This document shows, piece by piece, positions 6,685 to 13,574 of a stretch of 13,582 bases of DNA. The stretch comes from Candidatus Colimorpha onthohippi (GTDB lineage: Bacteria; Bacteroidota; Bacteroidia; Bacteroidales; P3), in assembly GCA_018064565.1 (NCBI GenBank), contig JAGHVA010000101.1, forward strand, positions 1 through 13,582. Direction: 5' to 3'. The notes under the pieces are model-generated. The model had not been told where the DNA came from. It saw only the letters and a program-made list of their open reading frames with translations, and did not search any database. The position numbers were made by a program, and so were the translations under genes. Each line of letters begins with the position of its first letter. The stretch's first letter is position 1.

Positions 6685-8094
6685 ATGAAAAACAAGTACT
6701 GCGATCTTATTGATCAGACTTTTGATTTTCCCAAAGACGAATTTCGTACAGAAGAGGGAGAGTTGTTTTTTCACGATATTCCATTGATGGAGATAATCAA
6801 GCAGTATGGCACTCCGCTCAAGATTACCTATCTGCCCAAGATAAGTTTGCAGATACAGCGTGCCAAGCGCATGTTTAATGTGGCAATAGCCAAGACTGAC
6901 TATCGTGGTTCGTACAATTATTGCTACTGTACCAAAAGTAGCCATTTTAGTTTTGTGCTCGAAGAGGCATTAAAAAATGACATCAACCTCGAGACCTCAT
7001 CTGCTTTTGATATCAACCTTATCCAAGAGTTGTATCAGAATGAGTTGATCACCAAGGATATATTTATTGTATGCAATGGTTATAAGAAACCTCAATATAT
7101 CGAGAATATTGCAGATTTATATGCAGATGGGTTTCGTAATGTCATTCCTATCTTGGACAACAAGAACGAGTATTACGCTTTAGATCAACTCATGCAGTCG
7201 CGTGTAGATGGCGACAAAAAAATGTTTTTAGGCATCCGCATTGCATCGGAGGAGGAGCCCAAGTTTGACTTCTATACCTCTCGATTGGGTATCCGGTATA
7301 ACGACATCCTCAGCTTTTACGAAGATCAGATTAAGCCGAATGCGAGATTTCAGTTCAAGATGCTTCACTTCTTTATCAATACGGGCATCCGCGACACTGC
7401 CTATTATTGGAACGAGTTAGCAAAATGCGTGAATGTATATTGCGATTTGAAGCAGGTGTGTCCTGAGTTGGATTCGCTTAACATAGGTGGAGGCTTTCCA
7501 CAAAAAACCTCTTTGGCTGCCGATTATGATTATGAGTATATGGCAGAAGAGATTTTGGCTCAGATTAAGAATATATGTATGCAAAGGGGAGTTGAGGAGC
7601 CAGATATCTTTACGGAGTTTGGCAGTTTCACCGTGGGCGAGAGCGGTGCTACGCTATATAGCATCTTGGATCAGAAGCAGCAAAACGATCGCGAGTTGTG
7701 GTATATGATTGACAGTTCGTTTATTACCACGTTGCCCGATACATGGGGTATCAATCAGCGATTTATCATGTTGCCCATCAACCATTGGAACAGTGAGTAT
7801 CAGCGTGTGTTTTTAGGTGGTTTGACGTGCGACAGTGAGGATTATTATAACGCAGACAGCCACGCCAATGCCATCTTCTTGCCTAAGTTGCAAAAAGAAG
7901 AACCATTATATATTGGTTTCTTTCATACAGGTGCCTATCAGGAGAGCTTAGGTGGCTATGGCGGAATCCAGCATTGTCTGGTACCAGCACCCAAGCATAT
8001 CATCATCGACAAAGACGAAAACGGAAACTATACTACCAAGCTGTTCGCCAAAGAGCAGAGTCATAAGTCTATGTTGAAGATTTTGGGCTATTAG
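6685..8094 (+). CDS. PLP-dependent arginine decarboxylase (alanine-racemase fold type III), Bacteroidota type
   Basis: This protein is likely a biosynthetic arginine decarboxylase, making agmatine for polyamine synthesis in the cytoplasm. The 469-aa sequence is of the shorter Bacteroidota form, clearly smaller than the classic SpeA of about 630 aa. Lys84 in YCTKSSHF is the expected Schiff-base lysine. The phosphate-binding glycine loop is NIGGGFP (267-272), followed by TEFGSFTVGESG (310-321), which takes the place of the usual EPGR loop. CDSED at 382-386 carries the conserved active-site Cys-Asp of the ODC/DAPDC family, and GAYQ (416-419) the conserved Tyr. I recall strong resemblance to proteins annotated as arginine decarboxylase in Flavobacteriia, but the substrate has not been read directly from pocket residues. 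Lysine or diaminopimelate-type substrates remain possible. The gene stands alone behind its own promoter and ends before a strong hairpin. Confidence 0.87.
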   Translation: MKNKYCDLIDQTFDFPKDEFRTEEGELFFHDIPLMEIIKQYGTPLKITYLPKISLQIQRAKRMFNVAIAKTDYRGSYNYCYCTKSSHFSFVLEEALKNDINLETSSAFDINLIQELYQNELITKDIFIVCNGYKKPQYIENIADLYADGFRNVIPILDNKNEYYALDQLMQSRVDGDKKMFLGIRIASEEEPKFDFYTSRLGIRYNDILSFYEDQIKPNARFQFKMLHFFINTGIRDTAYYWNELAKCVNVYCDLKQVCPELDSLNIGGGFPQKTSLAADYDYEYMAEEILAQIKNICMQRGVEEPDIFTEFGSFTVGESGATLYSILDQKQQNDRELWYMIDSSFITTLPDTWGINQRFIMLPINHWNSEYQRVFLGGLTCDSEDYYNADSHANAIFLPKLQKEEPLYIGFFHTGAYQESLGGYGGIQHCLVPAPKHIIIDKDENGNYTTKLFAKEQSHKSMLKILGY

Positions 8095-8113
8095 TCCGAC
8101 TGCTACCCATCAA

Positions 8114-8164
8114 ACAACCCCACAAACGGCTGGCATTCTCAAGCGTTTGTGGGGTTGTCCTTTT
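8114..8164 (+). terminator. Rho-independent terminator after the decarboxylase gene
   Basis: Two 15-nt arms pair perfectly (8114-8128, ACAACCCCACAAACG, with 8144-8158). They enclose a 15-nt loop and are followed by CC and TTTT at 8161-8164. It lies 19 nt after the decarboxylase stop and 24 nt before the end of the convergent nadB gene, so it may serve both directions, though the T run is only clear on the plus strand. Confidence 0.88.
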
Positions 8165-8188
8165 AGGGGTATGTGTGGATTCCGCCGT

Positions 8189-9754
8189 CTATTTCTTCAG
8201 GTCGATAGAGTAGTGTAGTCCTCTGTTTTCGCGACGAGCCATAGCTTGTTTGGTAATGAGGTAGGCGCAAGCTATAAGGTTGCGCAACTCAGACAGTTCT
8301 TCCGTTACCACGCTGCGGTTGTATAGCTCTTCTGTCTCGCGATAGATGAGATTGAGCCGGTTGAGTGCTCGTTCTAAGCGCAGGTCGCTGCGTACTATGC
8401 CGACATAGTTCGACATAATTTCCTGCAATTCTTTCTTGGTTTGGGTAATCAGTACCATCTCTTCGTTCAGTACCATGCCGTCGGCATTCCAATCAGGCAC
8501 ATCGGTGCGATATTCGATGTCGGCAATCCGCTTGCAAGCACTTTGTGCAGCGTTGTGAGCATATACCACGGCTTCCAATAGCGAATTGCTGGCAAGCCTA
8601 TTGCCACCATGCAACCCAGTGCAGGAGCATTCACCAGCGGCATATAGGTTGTGTATGCTGCTCTCGCCTTCGGTCGAGACCACGATGCCGCCACACTGGT
8701 AGTGTGCAGCAGGCCTGACGGGAATCATGTCTTTGGCTATGTTGATGCCCAATTCCAAGCATTTGGCGTAGATGGTTGGGAAGCCATTCATCAGTCCCTC
8801 TTTACCAATCTCACGGGCATCGAGGTAGAGGTGGTCAACACCTGCCAACTTCATCTCGTTGTCAATAGCGCGCGCCACTATGTCGCGCGGAGCCAGCGAG
8901 AGCCGCTGGTCGTATTTGTGCATAAACTCATTGCCGTGGATGTCTTTGAGTATGGCGCCAGCACCGCGCATGGCTTCGGTAATCAAAAAGGCGGGTTTTT
9001 CTGCTGGGTTGTAGAGCGATGTAGGGTGGAATTGTACAAACTCCATATCGCGCAATACCCCACGGGCGCGGTGAACCATTGCCACACCATCGCCAGTTGA
9101 GATTACTGGCGTTGTAGTGGTGGAATATACGTTGCCCATACCACCGGTGGCAAGCATGGTTACTTTGGCCAAGTAGGTGTCTATCTGATGTGTGTTGCCA
9201 TTCAAAGCATATACGCCATAGCACTCTATGTTGGGTGTGTGGCGCGTTACGTGCTGCCCTAAGTGGTGCTGGGTGATGATATCTATGGCAAATTGGTTCT
9301 CTATGAGTTCTATGTTCGGGTGGTCATGGATGGCTTGCAGCAGTCCGCGCTCAATCTCCGCACCAGTATTGTCTTTGTGGTGTAATATACGGAATGCGCT
9401 ATGCCCACCCTCGCGGTGCAGGTCGTAATGTCCGTTCTCTTTGTCAAAACTCACACCATAGCCAACCAGTTCGGATATTCGCTCGGGTGCCTCGCGGATG
9501 GTCATCTCTACCACTGCTTTGTCGCACAGCCCGTCGCCAGCTATAAGCGTGTCTTGGATGTGGCGGTCAAAACTGTCTGCCCCTGCCAGACCACCATACA
9601 CAGCGGCTATACCGCCTTGCGCATATTTTGTTGATCCTTCCGAGGCGTCTCCTTTGGTTAATACGCATACTTTGCCGTATGGTGCTACTTTTAGTGCAAA
9701 ACTCAAGCCTGCAATTCCTGAGCCAATAACTAAAAAATCAACTTCGTAACGCAT
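8189..9754 (-). CDS. nadB: L-aspartate oxidase (quinolinate synthase B)
   Basis: NadB oxidises L-aspartate to iminoaspartate with FAD, the first step of de novo NAD synthesis in the cytoplasm. NadA then makes quinolinate. The 521-aa protein has an N-terminal FAD-binding loop VIGSGIAGLS (9-18) and the STKYAQGGIAA block (41-51). Other family blocks are DTLIAGDGLCD (68-78), REGGHSAFRILH (114-125), EFVQFHPTSLY (238-248) with His243, LAPRDIVARA with Arg290, and RPAAHYQCGG with His351. AAGECSCTGLHGGNRLASNSLLEA (372-395) contacts the flavin. Arg290, His243 and His351 correspond to known catalytic residues of NadB and of the related fumarate reductase flavoproteins. Length is normal for NadB (about 530). 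The absence of linked sdh or frd subunits supports NadB over a succinate dehydrogenase. nadA and nadC are not in the window. A -7 box lies 26 nt upstream of the ATG. Confidence 0.95.
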   Translation of the reverse strand: MRYEVDFLVIGSGIAGLSFALKVAPYGKVCVLTKGDASEGSTKYAQGGIAAVYGGLAGADSFDRHIQDTLIAGDGLCDKAVVEMTIREAPERISELVGYGVSFDKENGHYDLHREGGHSAFRILHHKDNTGAEIERGLLQAIHDHPNIELIENQFAIDIITQHHLGQHVTRHTPNIECYGVYALNGNTHQIDTYLAKVTMLATGGMGNVYSTTTTPVISTGDGVAMVHRARGVLRDMEFVQFHPTSLYNPAEKPAFLITEAMRGAGAILKDIHGNEFMHKYDQRLSLAPRDIVARAIDNEMKLAGVDHLYLDAREIGKEGLMNGFPTIYAKCLELGINIAKDMIPVRPAAHYQCGGIVVSTEGESSIHNLYAAGECSCTGLHGGNRLASNSLLEAVVYAHNAAQSACKRIADIEYRTDVPDWNADGMVLNEEMVLITQTKKELQEIMSNYVGIVRSDLRLERALNRLNLIYRETEELYNRSVVTEELSELRNLIACAYLITKQAMARRENRGLHYSIDLKK

Positions 9755-9780
9755 GTCTGTTATCGTTTGTCCTATTTTTG

Positions 9781-9788
9781 CAAAAGTA
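9781..9788 (-). promoter_or_regulatory. -7 promoter box of nadB
   Basis: Read on the minus strand this is TACTTTTG, an exact TAnnTTTG box, 26 nt upstream of the nadB ATG (9754). I do not find a clean TTTG at the expected 19-21 nt upstream of it, so the -33 element is weak or absent. The surrounding DNA is very AT-rich. Confidence 0.6.
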
Positions 9789-9847
9789 CAAATACTTTTG
9801 AAAATGAGTTGTTTTTTTGTGAAAAATATTTTTTTCGCAAAATATAT

Positions 9848-9878
9848 TTTGTGGTGTCAGAAAAAGGTTGTACCTTTG
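9848..9878 (+). promoter_or_regulatory. Bacteroidota-type promoter of tRNA-Cys
   Basis: TTTG at 9848-9851, a 19-nt spacer and TACCTTTG at 9871-9878 match the consensus exactly. Transcription should start near 9883, giving a leader of about 17 nt. That leader holds a CGCT-TTCG-AGCG hairpin (9883-9894) and would be removed by RNase P. Confidence 0.85.
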
Positions 9879-9899
9879 CAAACGCTTTCGAGCGGTTAT

Positions 9900-9973
9900 G
9901 GTCGGTTGGCCGAGCGGCTAGGCACAGGTCTGCAAAACCTGCTACTCCGGTTCGAATCCGGAATCGACCTCCA
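9900..9973 (+). tRNA. tRNA-Cys (anticodon GCA), CCA encoded
   Basis: A full cloverleaf folds by eye. The acceptor stem is GGTCGGT (9900-9906) with ATCGACC (9963-9969), including one G-T wobble. The D stem is GCC/GGC (9909-9911, 9921-9923). The anticodon arm is CAGGT-CTGCAAA-ACCTG (9925-9941), with anticodon GCA at 9932-9934. The T arm is TCCGG-TTCGAAT-CCGGA (9946-9962). The discriminator base is U (9970), the known identity base for cysteine tRNA, and CCA (9971-9973) is encoded in the DNA. The gene stands alone between nadB and the CNNM gene, with its own promoter and terminator. Confidence 0.97.
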
Positions 9974-9974
9974 C

Positions 9975-10015
9975 TACAACAAAAGGGCAATCATTATGAT
10001 TGCCCTTTTGTTGTA
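9975..10015. terminator. Perfect palindromic terminator after tRNA-Cys, likely bidirectional
   Basis: The 41-nt stretch is a perfect inverted repeat with 20-nt arms centred on 9995. It contains AAAAGGGCAATC on the left and GATTGCCCTTTT on the right. On the plus strand the rising arm ends in TTTTGTTGT and on the minus strand likewise. It can therefore end both the tRNA transcript and the CNNM transcript coming from the right. It starts just one base after the encoded CCA. Confidence 0.88.
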
Positions 10016-10034
10016 TAGTGTAATTGTTCTCTAT

Positions 10035-10092
10035 ATCTATCCCTATCAATAGCTGTCGCACCCTATCTATCCCTGTTTATTCCTATCTATTC
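10035..10092. repeat. Degenerate CTATCTATCC pyrimidine-rich tract
   Basis: ATCTATCCCT occurs at 10035-10044 and 10065-10074, and ATCTATTC at 10085-10092. The copies start 30 and 20 nt apart, so they stay in phase with a 10-nt period. The stretch fills the gap between the tRNA terminator and the stop of the CNNM gene, on the 3' side of that gene. No coding potential or known motif is recognised. Confidence 0.4.
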
Positions 10093-10107
10093 GATTACTA
10101 TCGCTGT

Positions 10108-11148
10108 CTAAATCTTCTTGAACTTACTTTGGCGTTGCTGCCAGCGTTCGCGTGCATATTGTTGCATGTCGCTTACCTCATCGCTCTCGTCTATAATCTC
10201 CAGTCCGAAGATAGTCTCGATGATATCCTCCAAGGTCAGTATGCCTTCAAAACAGCCGTATTCGTCAATAATCAAGGCAATCTGCTCTTTGTGCGTTAGC
10301 AGGCTTTCCCATATATCGCTGATGCTCAGCTCCTCATTAAAATAAGGTATATCTCGGCGGATGCTGCCTAAAGTTTGGTCAAATTTGTCCTCTGCCAGTA
10401 GCTCCAATGCCTCGCTACGCAGTATATAGCCTGTGATATACTCTGGAGCTTCGGCATATACAGGGATGCGCGAGAAGTGGCTGTGCTCTTCCAGCTCGTA
10501 AAAGTCTTTCAGTGTCATGCTTTCGGGCGCTACTGCCGCTACCACCCGAGGGGTCATCACGTCGCAAGCTTTCACGTTGTTCAGTTTGATGACGTTTTGT
10601 ATGATTTTGTTTTCGTCTTCGTCTATCACGCCTTCGTCCTCGCCTACGTCAGCCAGTGCGGCTACCTCCTCGCGGCTTACGCTGGCTTCCTCATCGTTTT
10701 TGGAAATCAGGCGCGTCAGCAACTCTATGAGCAGTACCAATGGGTACATCAGCACAATCAAAATGCGGATAGTCCCAGCCGTAAATCCCATCAGGTGTTT
10801 CCATTGTGAGGTGCCTATGGTTTTGGGAATAATCTCTGAAAATACTAATATCAGTACGGTGGTAATAGCCGACACCAGACCAAACCACTGGTTGCCGAAG
10901 GCTTCCGTTACCTGGTTGCCAACACCAGCTGCGCCTATGGTGTTGGCAATGGTGTTGAGCGACAATATGGCGGCTATGGCGCGTGCGTTGTCTTGCTTGT
11001 ATTTCTTGAAGCGGGTGGCAGGCTTGTACCCCTCATCCTCACGCATGGTGATGTACGATATAGGTGTGGACATCAGCACCGATTCCAATATCGAGCACAT
11101 AAACGATATGGTCATGGCAGAAAGCAGGAATATGAGGAGCAGCAACAT
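10108..11148 (-). CDS. CNNM-CBS transmembrane protein (CorC/hemolysin-like family), no CorC_HlyC domain
   Basis: This is a membrane protein of the CNNM (DUF21) family, members of which are linked to magnesium or other divalent cation transport. Older annotation calls them hemolysins. The 346-aa product has an N-terminal CNNM domain with about four hydrophobic segments (1-21, 58-82, 92-110, 122-147). It includes the conserved SxxEs start (SILESVLMS, 19-27) and VFSEIIPKTIG (102-112). A linker with acidic EDEGVIDEDE precedes a CBS pair (about 195-318), with VMTPR at 197-201 and IIDEYGCFEGILTLEDIIE at 293-311. It stops soon after the second CBS domain, in a charged tail, so the C-terminal CorC_HlyC domain of many relatives is missing. 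The start at 11148 gives the first helix directly. A -7 box lies about 50 nt upstream, divergent from the DUF481-like gene. The transported ion cannot be stated. Confidence 0.9.
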   Translation of the reverse strand: MLLLLIFLLSAMTISFMCSILESVLMSTPISYITMREDEGYKPATRFKKYKQDNARAIAAILSLNTIANTIGAAGVGNQVTEAFGNQWFGLVSAITTVLILVFSEIIPKTIGTSQWKHLMGFTAGTIRILIVLMYPLVLLIELLTRLISKNDEEASVSREEVAALADVGEDEGVIDEDENKIIQNVIKLNNVKACDVMTPRVVAAVAPESMTLKDFYELEEHSHFSRIPVYAEAPEYITGYILRSEALELLAEDKFDQTLGSIRRDIPYFNEELSISDIWESLLTHKEQIALIIDEYGCFEGILTLEDIIETIFGLEIIDESDEVSDMQQYARERWQQRQSKFKKI

Positions 11149-11199
11149 GGCTTTTGTAGTGTGTTATAACCGTAAGTTATGGTCGGATATTAAAAAATG

Positions 11200-11207
11200 C
11201 AAAGATA
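11200..11207 (-). promoter_or_regulatory. -7 promoter box of the CNNM gene
   Basis: The minus strand reads TATCTTTG, an exact TAnnTTTG box, 51 nt upstream of the ATG at 11148. No convincing TTTG is seen 19-21 nt further upstream. It is back to back with the plus-strand box at 11246-11253, so the two genes share one compact divergent control region. Confidence 0.6.
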
Positions 11208-11245
11208 CAAATGTTTTGTGGATAGTTTGAAAAAAAATAAATGTG

Positions 11246-11253
11246 TATCTTTG
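11246..11253 (+). promoter_or_regulatory. -7 promoter box of the DUF481-like / yajC / CHR genes
   Basis: TATCTTTG matches the TAnnTTTG consensus. The nearest TTTG (11226-11229) is 16 nt upstream, shorter than the usual 19-21, so the -33 element is uncertain. The predicted +1 near 11259 lies downstream of the ATG at 11241, which helps to place the real start of the next gene at 11319. A 7-bp hairpin (GAAATAG 11260-11266, CTATTTC 11276-11282) begins at that +1. Confidence 0.65.
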
Positions 11254-11318
11254 CACATCGAAATAGGAGGTTTTTCTATTTCATATCTGTTTATGTACTA
11301 ATTATTTTTTTATCACGT

Positions 11319-12041
11319 ATGAATCGTTTTCTTACAATTATTGCTTCGCTGTTGCTGCTTTCGGGTGTTGCTACAGCACAAAAAAAATGGGATTTCAAAC
11401 TCGGATTGGGTGGGGCTTTGAACTGTGGTAACGTATCGAATATGAGTTTGACCAACAACGGTGGTGTTGAGCGCAACGACAGCACGTTGGCGTTTGATGC
11501 TCACTACAATATCCTCTATAGTCGAGAGAAAGAGATTGAGACCAACCGTGAGTTTGGCGCTGGACTGAAGTTTGACGTCTTCCAATACGACCGTTTCTCG
11601 CCTTTCTTCGCAGCAGAGTATTTGACCAACCATTTCAAAGGGTATGACAGCAAGTTGAGTCTGCTGGTGGGTGCCAAATATCGCATCTATACTTTGCCGT
11701 CGGTCTGCGACTATTCTATCAGCGCAGCGTATGTGTGCGATTTTGTCGATTATTATCAGGCTACTACGCTCGATACTCGTGTTGACCGTCTGTCGCTCCG
11801 CGCCAAGATTAAGCAGAAGATAGGTCCTGCGGTCTCCATCAAGCACACCACCTTTTATCAACCTTCGTTCAAGGATTTTAGTGGCGACTATATCATCACC
11901 AGTGTTACCACATTATCTACGCAAATCAGTCGGGTGGTCTCGTTCGATGTGTCGTTTGATTACGAATACCGCAGTTTGGTGCCCGAAGGTACTAACCGTG
12001 AAGATATCAGGACTACCGTTGGGTTGACCATGAAGTTCTAA
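11319..12041 (+). CDS. DUF481-like outer-membrane beta-barrel protein
   Basis: This is a small predicted outer-membrane protein of unknown job. The 240-aa product has a clear signal peptide (MNRFLTIIASLLLLSGVATA, cleavage before Gln21). The mature part is built of alternating polar and hydrophobic strands with frequent aromatic residues (WDFKLGLGG, FGAGLKFDVFQYD, FSPFFAAEY, YDSKLSLLVGAKYRIY). It ends in a terminal Phe (GLTMKF), the usual last residue of barrels assembled by BamA. The GNVS motif at the start of the mature part and the overall size resemble DUF481 (YdiY-like) proteins. I chose ATG 11319 because the longer in-frame start at 11241 lies upstream of the predicted transcription start and would bury the signal peptide. 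It lies 25 nt before yajC. The family name is moderately sure, the barrel nature more so. Confidence 0.75.
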   Translation: MNRFLTIIASLLLLSGVATAQKKWDFKLGLGGALNCGNVSNMSLTNNGGVERNDSTLAFDAHYNILYSREKEIETNREFGAGLKFDVFQYDRFSPFFAAEYLTNHFKGYDSKLSLLVGAKYRIYTLPSVCDYSISAAYVCDFVDYYQATTLDTRVDRLSLRAKIKQKIGPAVSIKHTTFYQPSFKDFSGDYIITSVTTLSTQISRVVSFDVSFDYEYRSLVPEGTNREDIRTTVGLTMKF

Positions 12042-12066
12042 TCATCAGCTTTAATTTTTGTCGGAT

Positions 12067-12354
12067 ATGTTATTGTTAGATATCGCAATGGGGTGGAAGA
12101 CGGCCATCATGATTGTCTTGATGATTGTCGTGTTTTATTTCTTTTTGATTCGCCCCAGCAACCAGCAGGCCAAAAAAGAGGCTGCCTACCGTGCCAGTTT
12201 GAAGAAAGGCGATTTGGTGATGACGGATAAAGGCATCCATGTTACTATCGTCAGTGTAGATGGCCCTTTGGCAACGGTGGAGTTGGCACCAGGTACGCGT
12301 ATCAAGGTTCAGACGGCAACGCTTTCGCCAATCCCCGAGCGTAAGCGTAAATAG
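12067..12354 (+). CDS. yajC: Preprotein translocase subunit YajC
   Basis: YajC is a small inner-membrane partner of the SecDF-YajC complex, which assists Sec-dependent protein export. The 95-aa product has one membrane helix (about residues 9-27) ending in the hallmark YFFLIRPSNQQAKKE. A soluble domain follows with LKKGDLVMTDKGIHVTIVSV and a basic C-terminal tail (ERKRK). Length is normal. The ATG at 12067 is preferred. An in-frame TTG at 12058 would add three residues and has no better ribosome site. No Shine-Dalgarno sequence is visible, as is usual in Bacteroidota. secD and secF are not next to it. Instead it lies between a predicted outer-membrane barrel and two CHR half-proteins, 14 nt before the first of these. 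Confidence 0.92.
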   Translation: MLLLDIAMGWKTAIMIVLMIVVFYFFLIRPSNQQAKKEAAYRASLKKGDLVMTDKGIHVTIVSVDGPLATVELAPGTRIKVQTATLSPIPERKRK

Positions 12355-12368
12355 CTCAGGGAGCGGAC

Positions 12369-12887
12369 ATGTGGTCGTTGTTTGTCTCGTTTTTTAAGGT
12401 TGGTGCGTTTACGTTTGGCGGAGGGTATGCCATGATTGCTCCCATGCAGCGTGAGGTGGTAGAGCGCAACGGGTGGCTTACCGAAAACGAGTTTTTGGAT
12501 CAGGTAGCACTCTCGCAGGCCATGCCAGGTGCTTTTGCCGTCAATATGGCGGCATCGGTAGGTTACCGCGAGCACGGAGTGGTGGGTGCGGTGGTGGCTG
12601 TGGCTGCTACCATCATGGTTCCCATTGCTGTCATACTGCTGCTGGCTGTCTTCTTTCGTCAGTTCAGCGGCAACGAGGTGGTAGAGCATATCTTTATGGC
12701 AGTTCGTCCGTGTGTGGTGGCTTTGATTGCAGCGCCAGTATTTACGATGGCGCGTGCCAGCCATATCTCGTGGCGTACCTGCTGGATTCCCATCTTGTCG
12801 GCATTGCTGATATGGGCGTTTGGGGTGAGTCCTGTAGTGGTAGTGGCAGTGGCGGCTGTGTTGGGTGGTTTGATGCGGGTAGTGTAG
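12369..12887 (+). CDS. Short-chain CHR (chromate transporter family) protein, N-type half
   Basis: This is a single-domain member of the CHR family, inner-membrane proteins named for chromate efflux but of mostly untested substrate. The 172-aa protein has the family N-terminal motif FKVGAFTFGGGYAMI (9-23), then a QREVVERNGWLT block and LSQAMPGAFAVN (48-59), where the usual PGP is PGA. About five to six hydrophobic segments follow. A GGGAG-like ribosome site (ggGAGcgg, 12358-12366) precedes the ATG, clearer than for its neighbours. It is followed 16 nt later by the second half-protein, and the two probably form a heterodimer, as known for paired short CHR proteins. The change of PGP to PGA in this member but not the next suggests the halves have specialised. 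Family is sure, substrate is not. Confidence 0.88.
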   Translation: MWSLFVSFFKVGAFTFGGGYAMIAPMQREVVERNGWLTENEFLDQVALSQAMPGAFAVNMAASVGYREHGVVGAVVAVAATIMVPIAVILLLAVFFRQFSGNEVVEHIFMAVRPCVVALIAAPVFTMARASHISWRTCWIPILSALLIWAFGVSPVVVVAVAAVLGGLMRVV

Positions 12888-12903
12888 CAAACTGGCGGAT
12901 CGT

Positions 12904-13527
12904 ATGTTTTTCTCGTTGGTATTTACGTTTTTCAAGATTGGACTGTTCTCTTTTGGAGGCGGCTTGGCTATGATAGCCCTGATTCACGATGAGGTGGTGG
13001 TCAACCACGGTTGGATTACCGCCAGGCAGCTTACAGACATCATAGCGGTGAGCGAGATGACGCCAGGACCTATCGGGATCAACACAGCTACCTATACAGG
13101 TTATACTGCCCTTGTGGAAGCTGGCTATAGCGAGGTGGTAGCTGTAGCGGGGTCGGTGCTCTGCTCGGTGGCGGTGATTTTTTTGCCGGTACTACTCATG
13201 GTTGTATTGTTGCATTTCTTGTTGAAACATAGTCAGCACCCCACAGTGCGGAGTGTGTTGTCGATGTTACGGTTTACGGCTATCGGCTTGATAGCCGCTG
13301 CTGCGTTGCAGCTGCTCACGCCGCAAAGTTTTGGCGAGCCAGCGTGGTCTAAGCAGTTTGTAACCAGCGTGCTGATATTTGTTGTAGTGTTTGGCTTGTC
13401 TATAATTCCTCGAGGGGTAGCCCATGTCAGGGTGTTTGGGCGGGTTGTCGCTTTCCAGCGAAGGGTGTCGCCCATATTGCTTATAGTGGTAGCGGCCCTA
13501 TTGGGTGTGTTGATTTACGGATTATAA
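12904..13527 (+). CDS. Short-chain CHR (chromate transporter family) protein, second half
   Basis: The second single-domain CHR protein has 207 aa. It repeats the signature of the first: FKIGLFSFGGGLAMI (10-24), HDEVVVNHGWIT, then SEMTPGPIGINTATYTGY (50-67) with the intact PGP. Hydrophobic segments cover about 70-105, 120-138, 150-170 and 188-206. It is about 35 residues longer than its partner, mainly through a longer C-terminal half, with a basic connecting segment (VRVFGRVVAFQRR). Together with the preceding gene it amounts to a two-gene version of the long ChrA protein, in which both CHR domains are fused. A run of closely spaced genes (DUF481-like, yajC, CHR, CHR) ends here. No hairpin terminator is visible before the next promoter. 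Confidence 0.89.
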   Translation: MFFSLVFTFFKIGLFSFGGGLAMIALIHDEVVVNHGWITARQLTDIIAVSEMTPGPIGINTATYTGYTALVEAGYSEVVAVAGSVLCSVAVIFLPVLLMVVLLHFLLKHSQHPTVRSVLSMLRFTAIGLIAAAALQLLTPQSFGEPAWSKQFVTSVLIFVVVFGLSIIPRGVAHVRVFGRVVAFQRRVSPILLIVVAALLGVLIYGL

Positions 13528-13542
13528 TTATTTTTATATAAA

Positions 13543-13574
13543 TTGTTGACGTACCAAAAAAAAATGTATTTTTG
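13543..13574 (+). promoter_or_regulatory. Bacteroidota-type promoter of a gene beyond the window
   Basis: TTGTTG at 13543-13548 lies 18-21 nt before TATTTTTG (13567-13574), an exact TAnnTTTG box. The window ends 8 nt later, so the transcribed gene is not seen. The gap after the second CHR gene (13528-13582) is AT-rich and contains nothing else I recognise. Confidence 0.65.

Noticed and set aside
8651..9100. 149-codon plus-strand open frame opposite nadB
   Set aside because: It is antisense to highly conserved NadB blocks and has no recognisable protein features or promoter.
11265..11301. AGGAGG at 11265-11270 as a ribosome site, with a tiny ATG-TAC-TAA reading frame at 11293
   Set aside because: The spacing (22 nt) is too long for a Shine-Dalgarno interaction, and the frame has only two codons. 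The AGGAGG is better explained as part of the leader hairpin.
11241..11318. Upstream ATG for the DUF481-like barrel gene
   Set aside because: It lies before the predicted transcription start (TATCTTTG at 11246-11253) and would bury a clear signal peptide that begins at 11319.
12058..12066. TTG start for yajC
   Set aside because: The ATG three codons later gives a normal YajC N-terminus, and nothing supports the rarer start.
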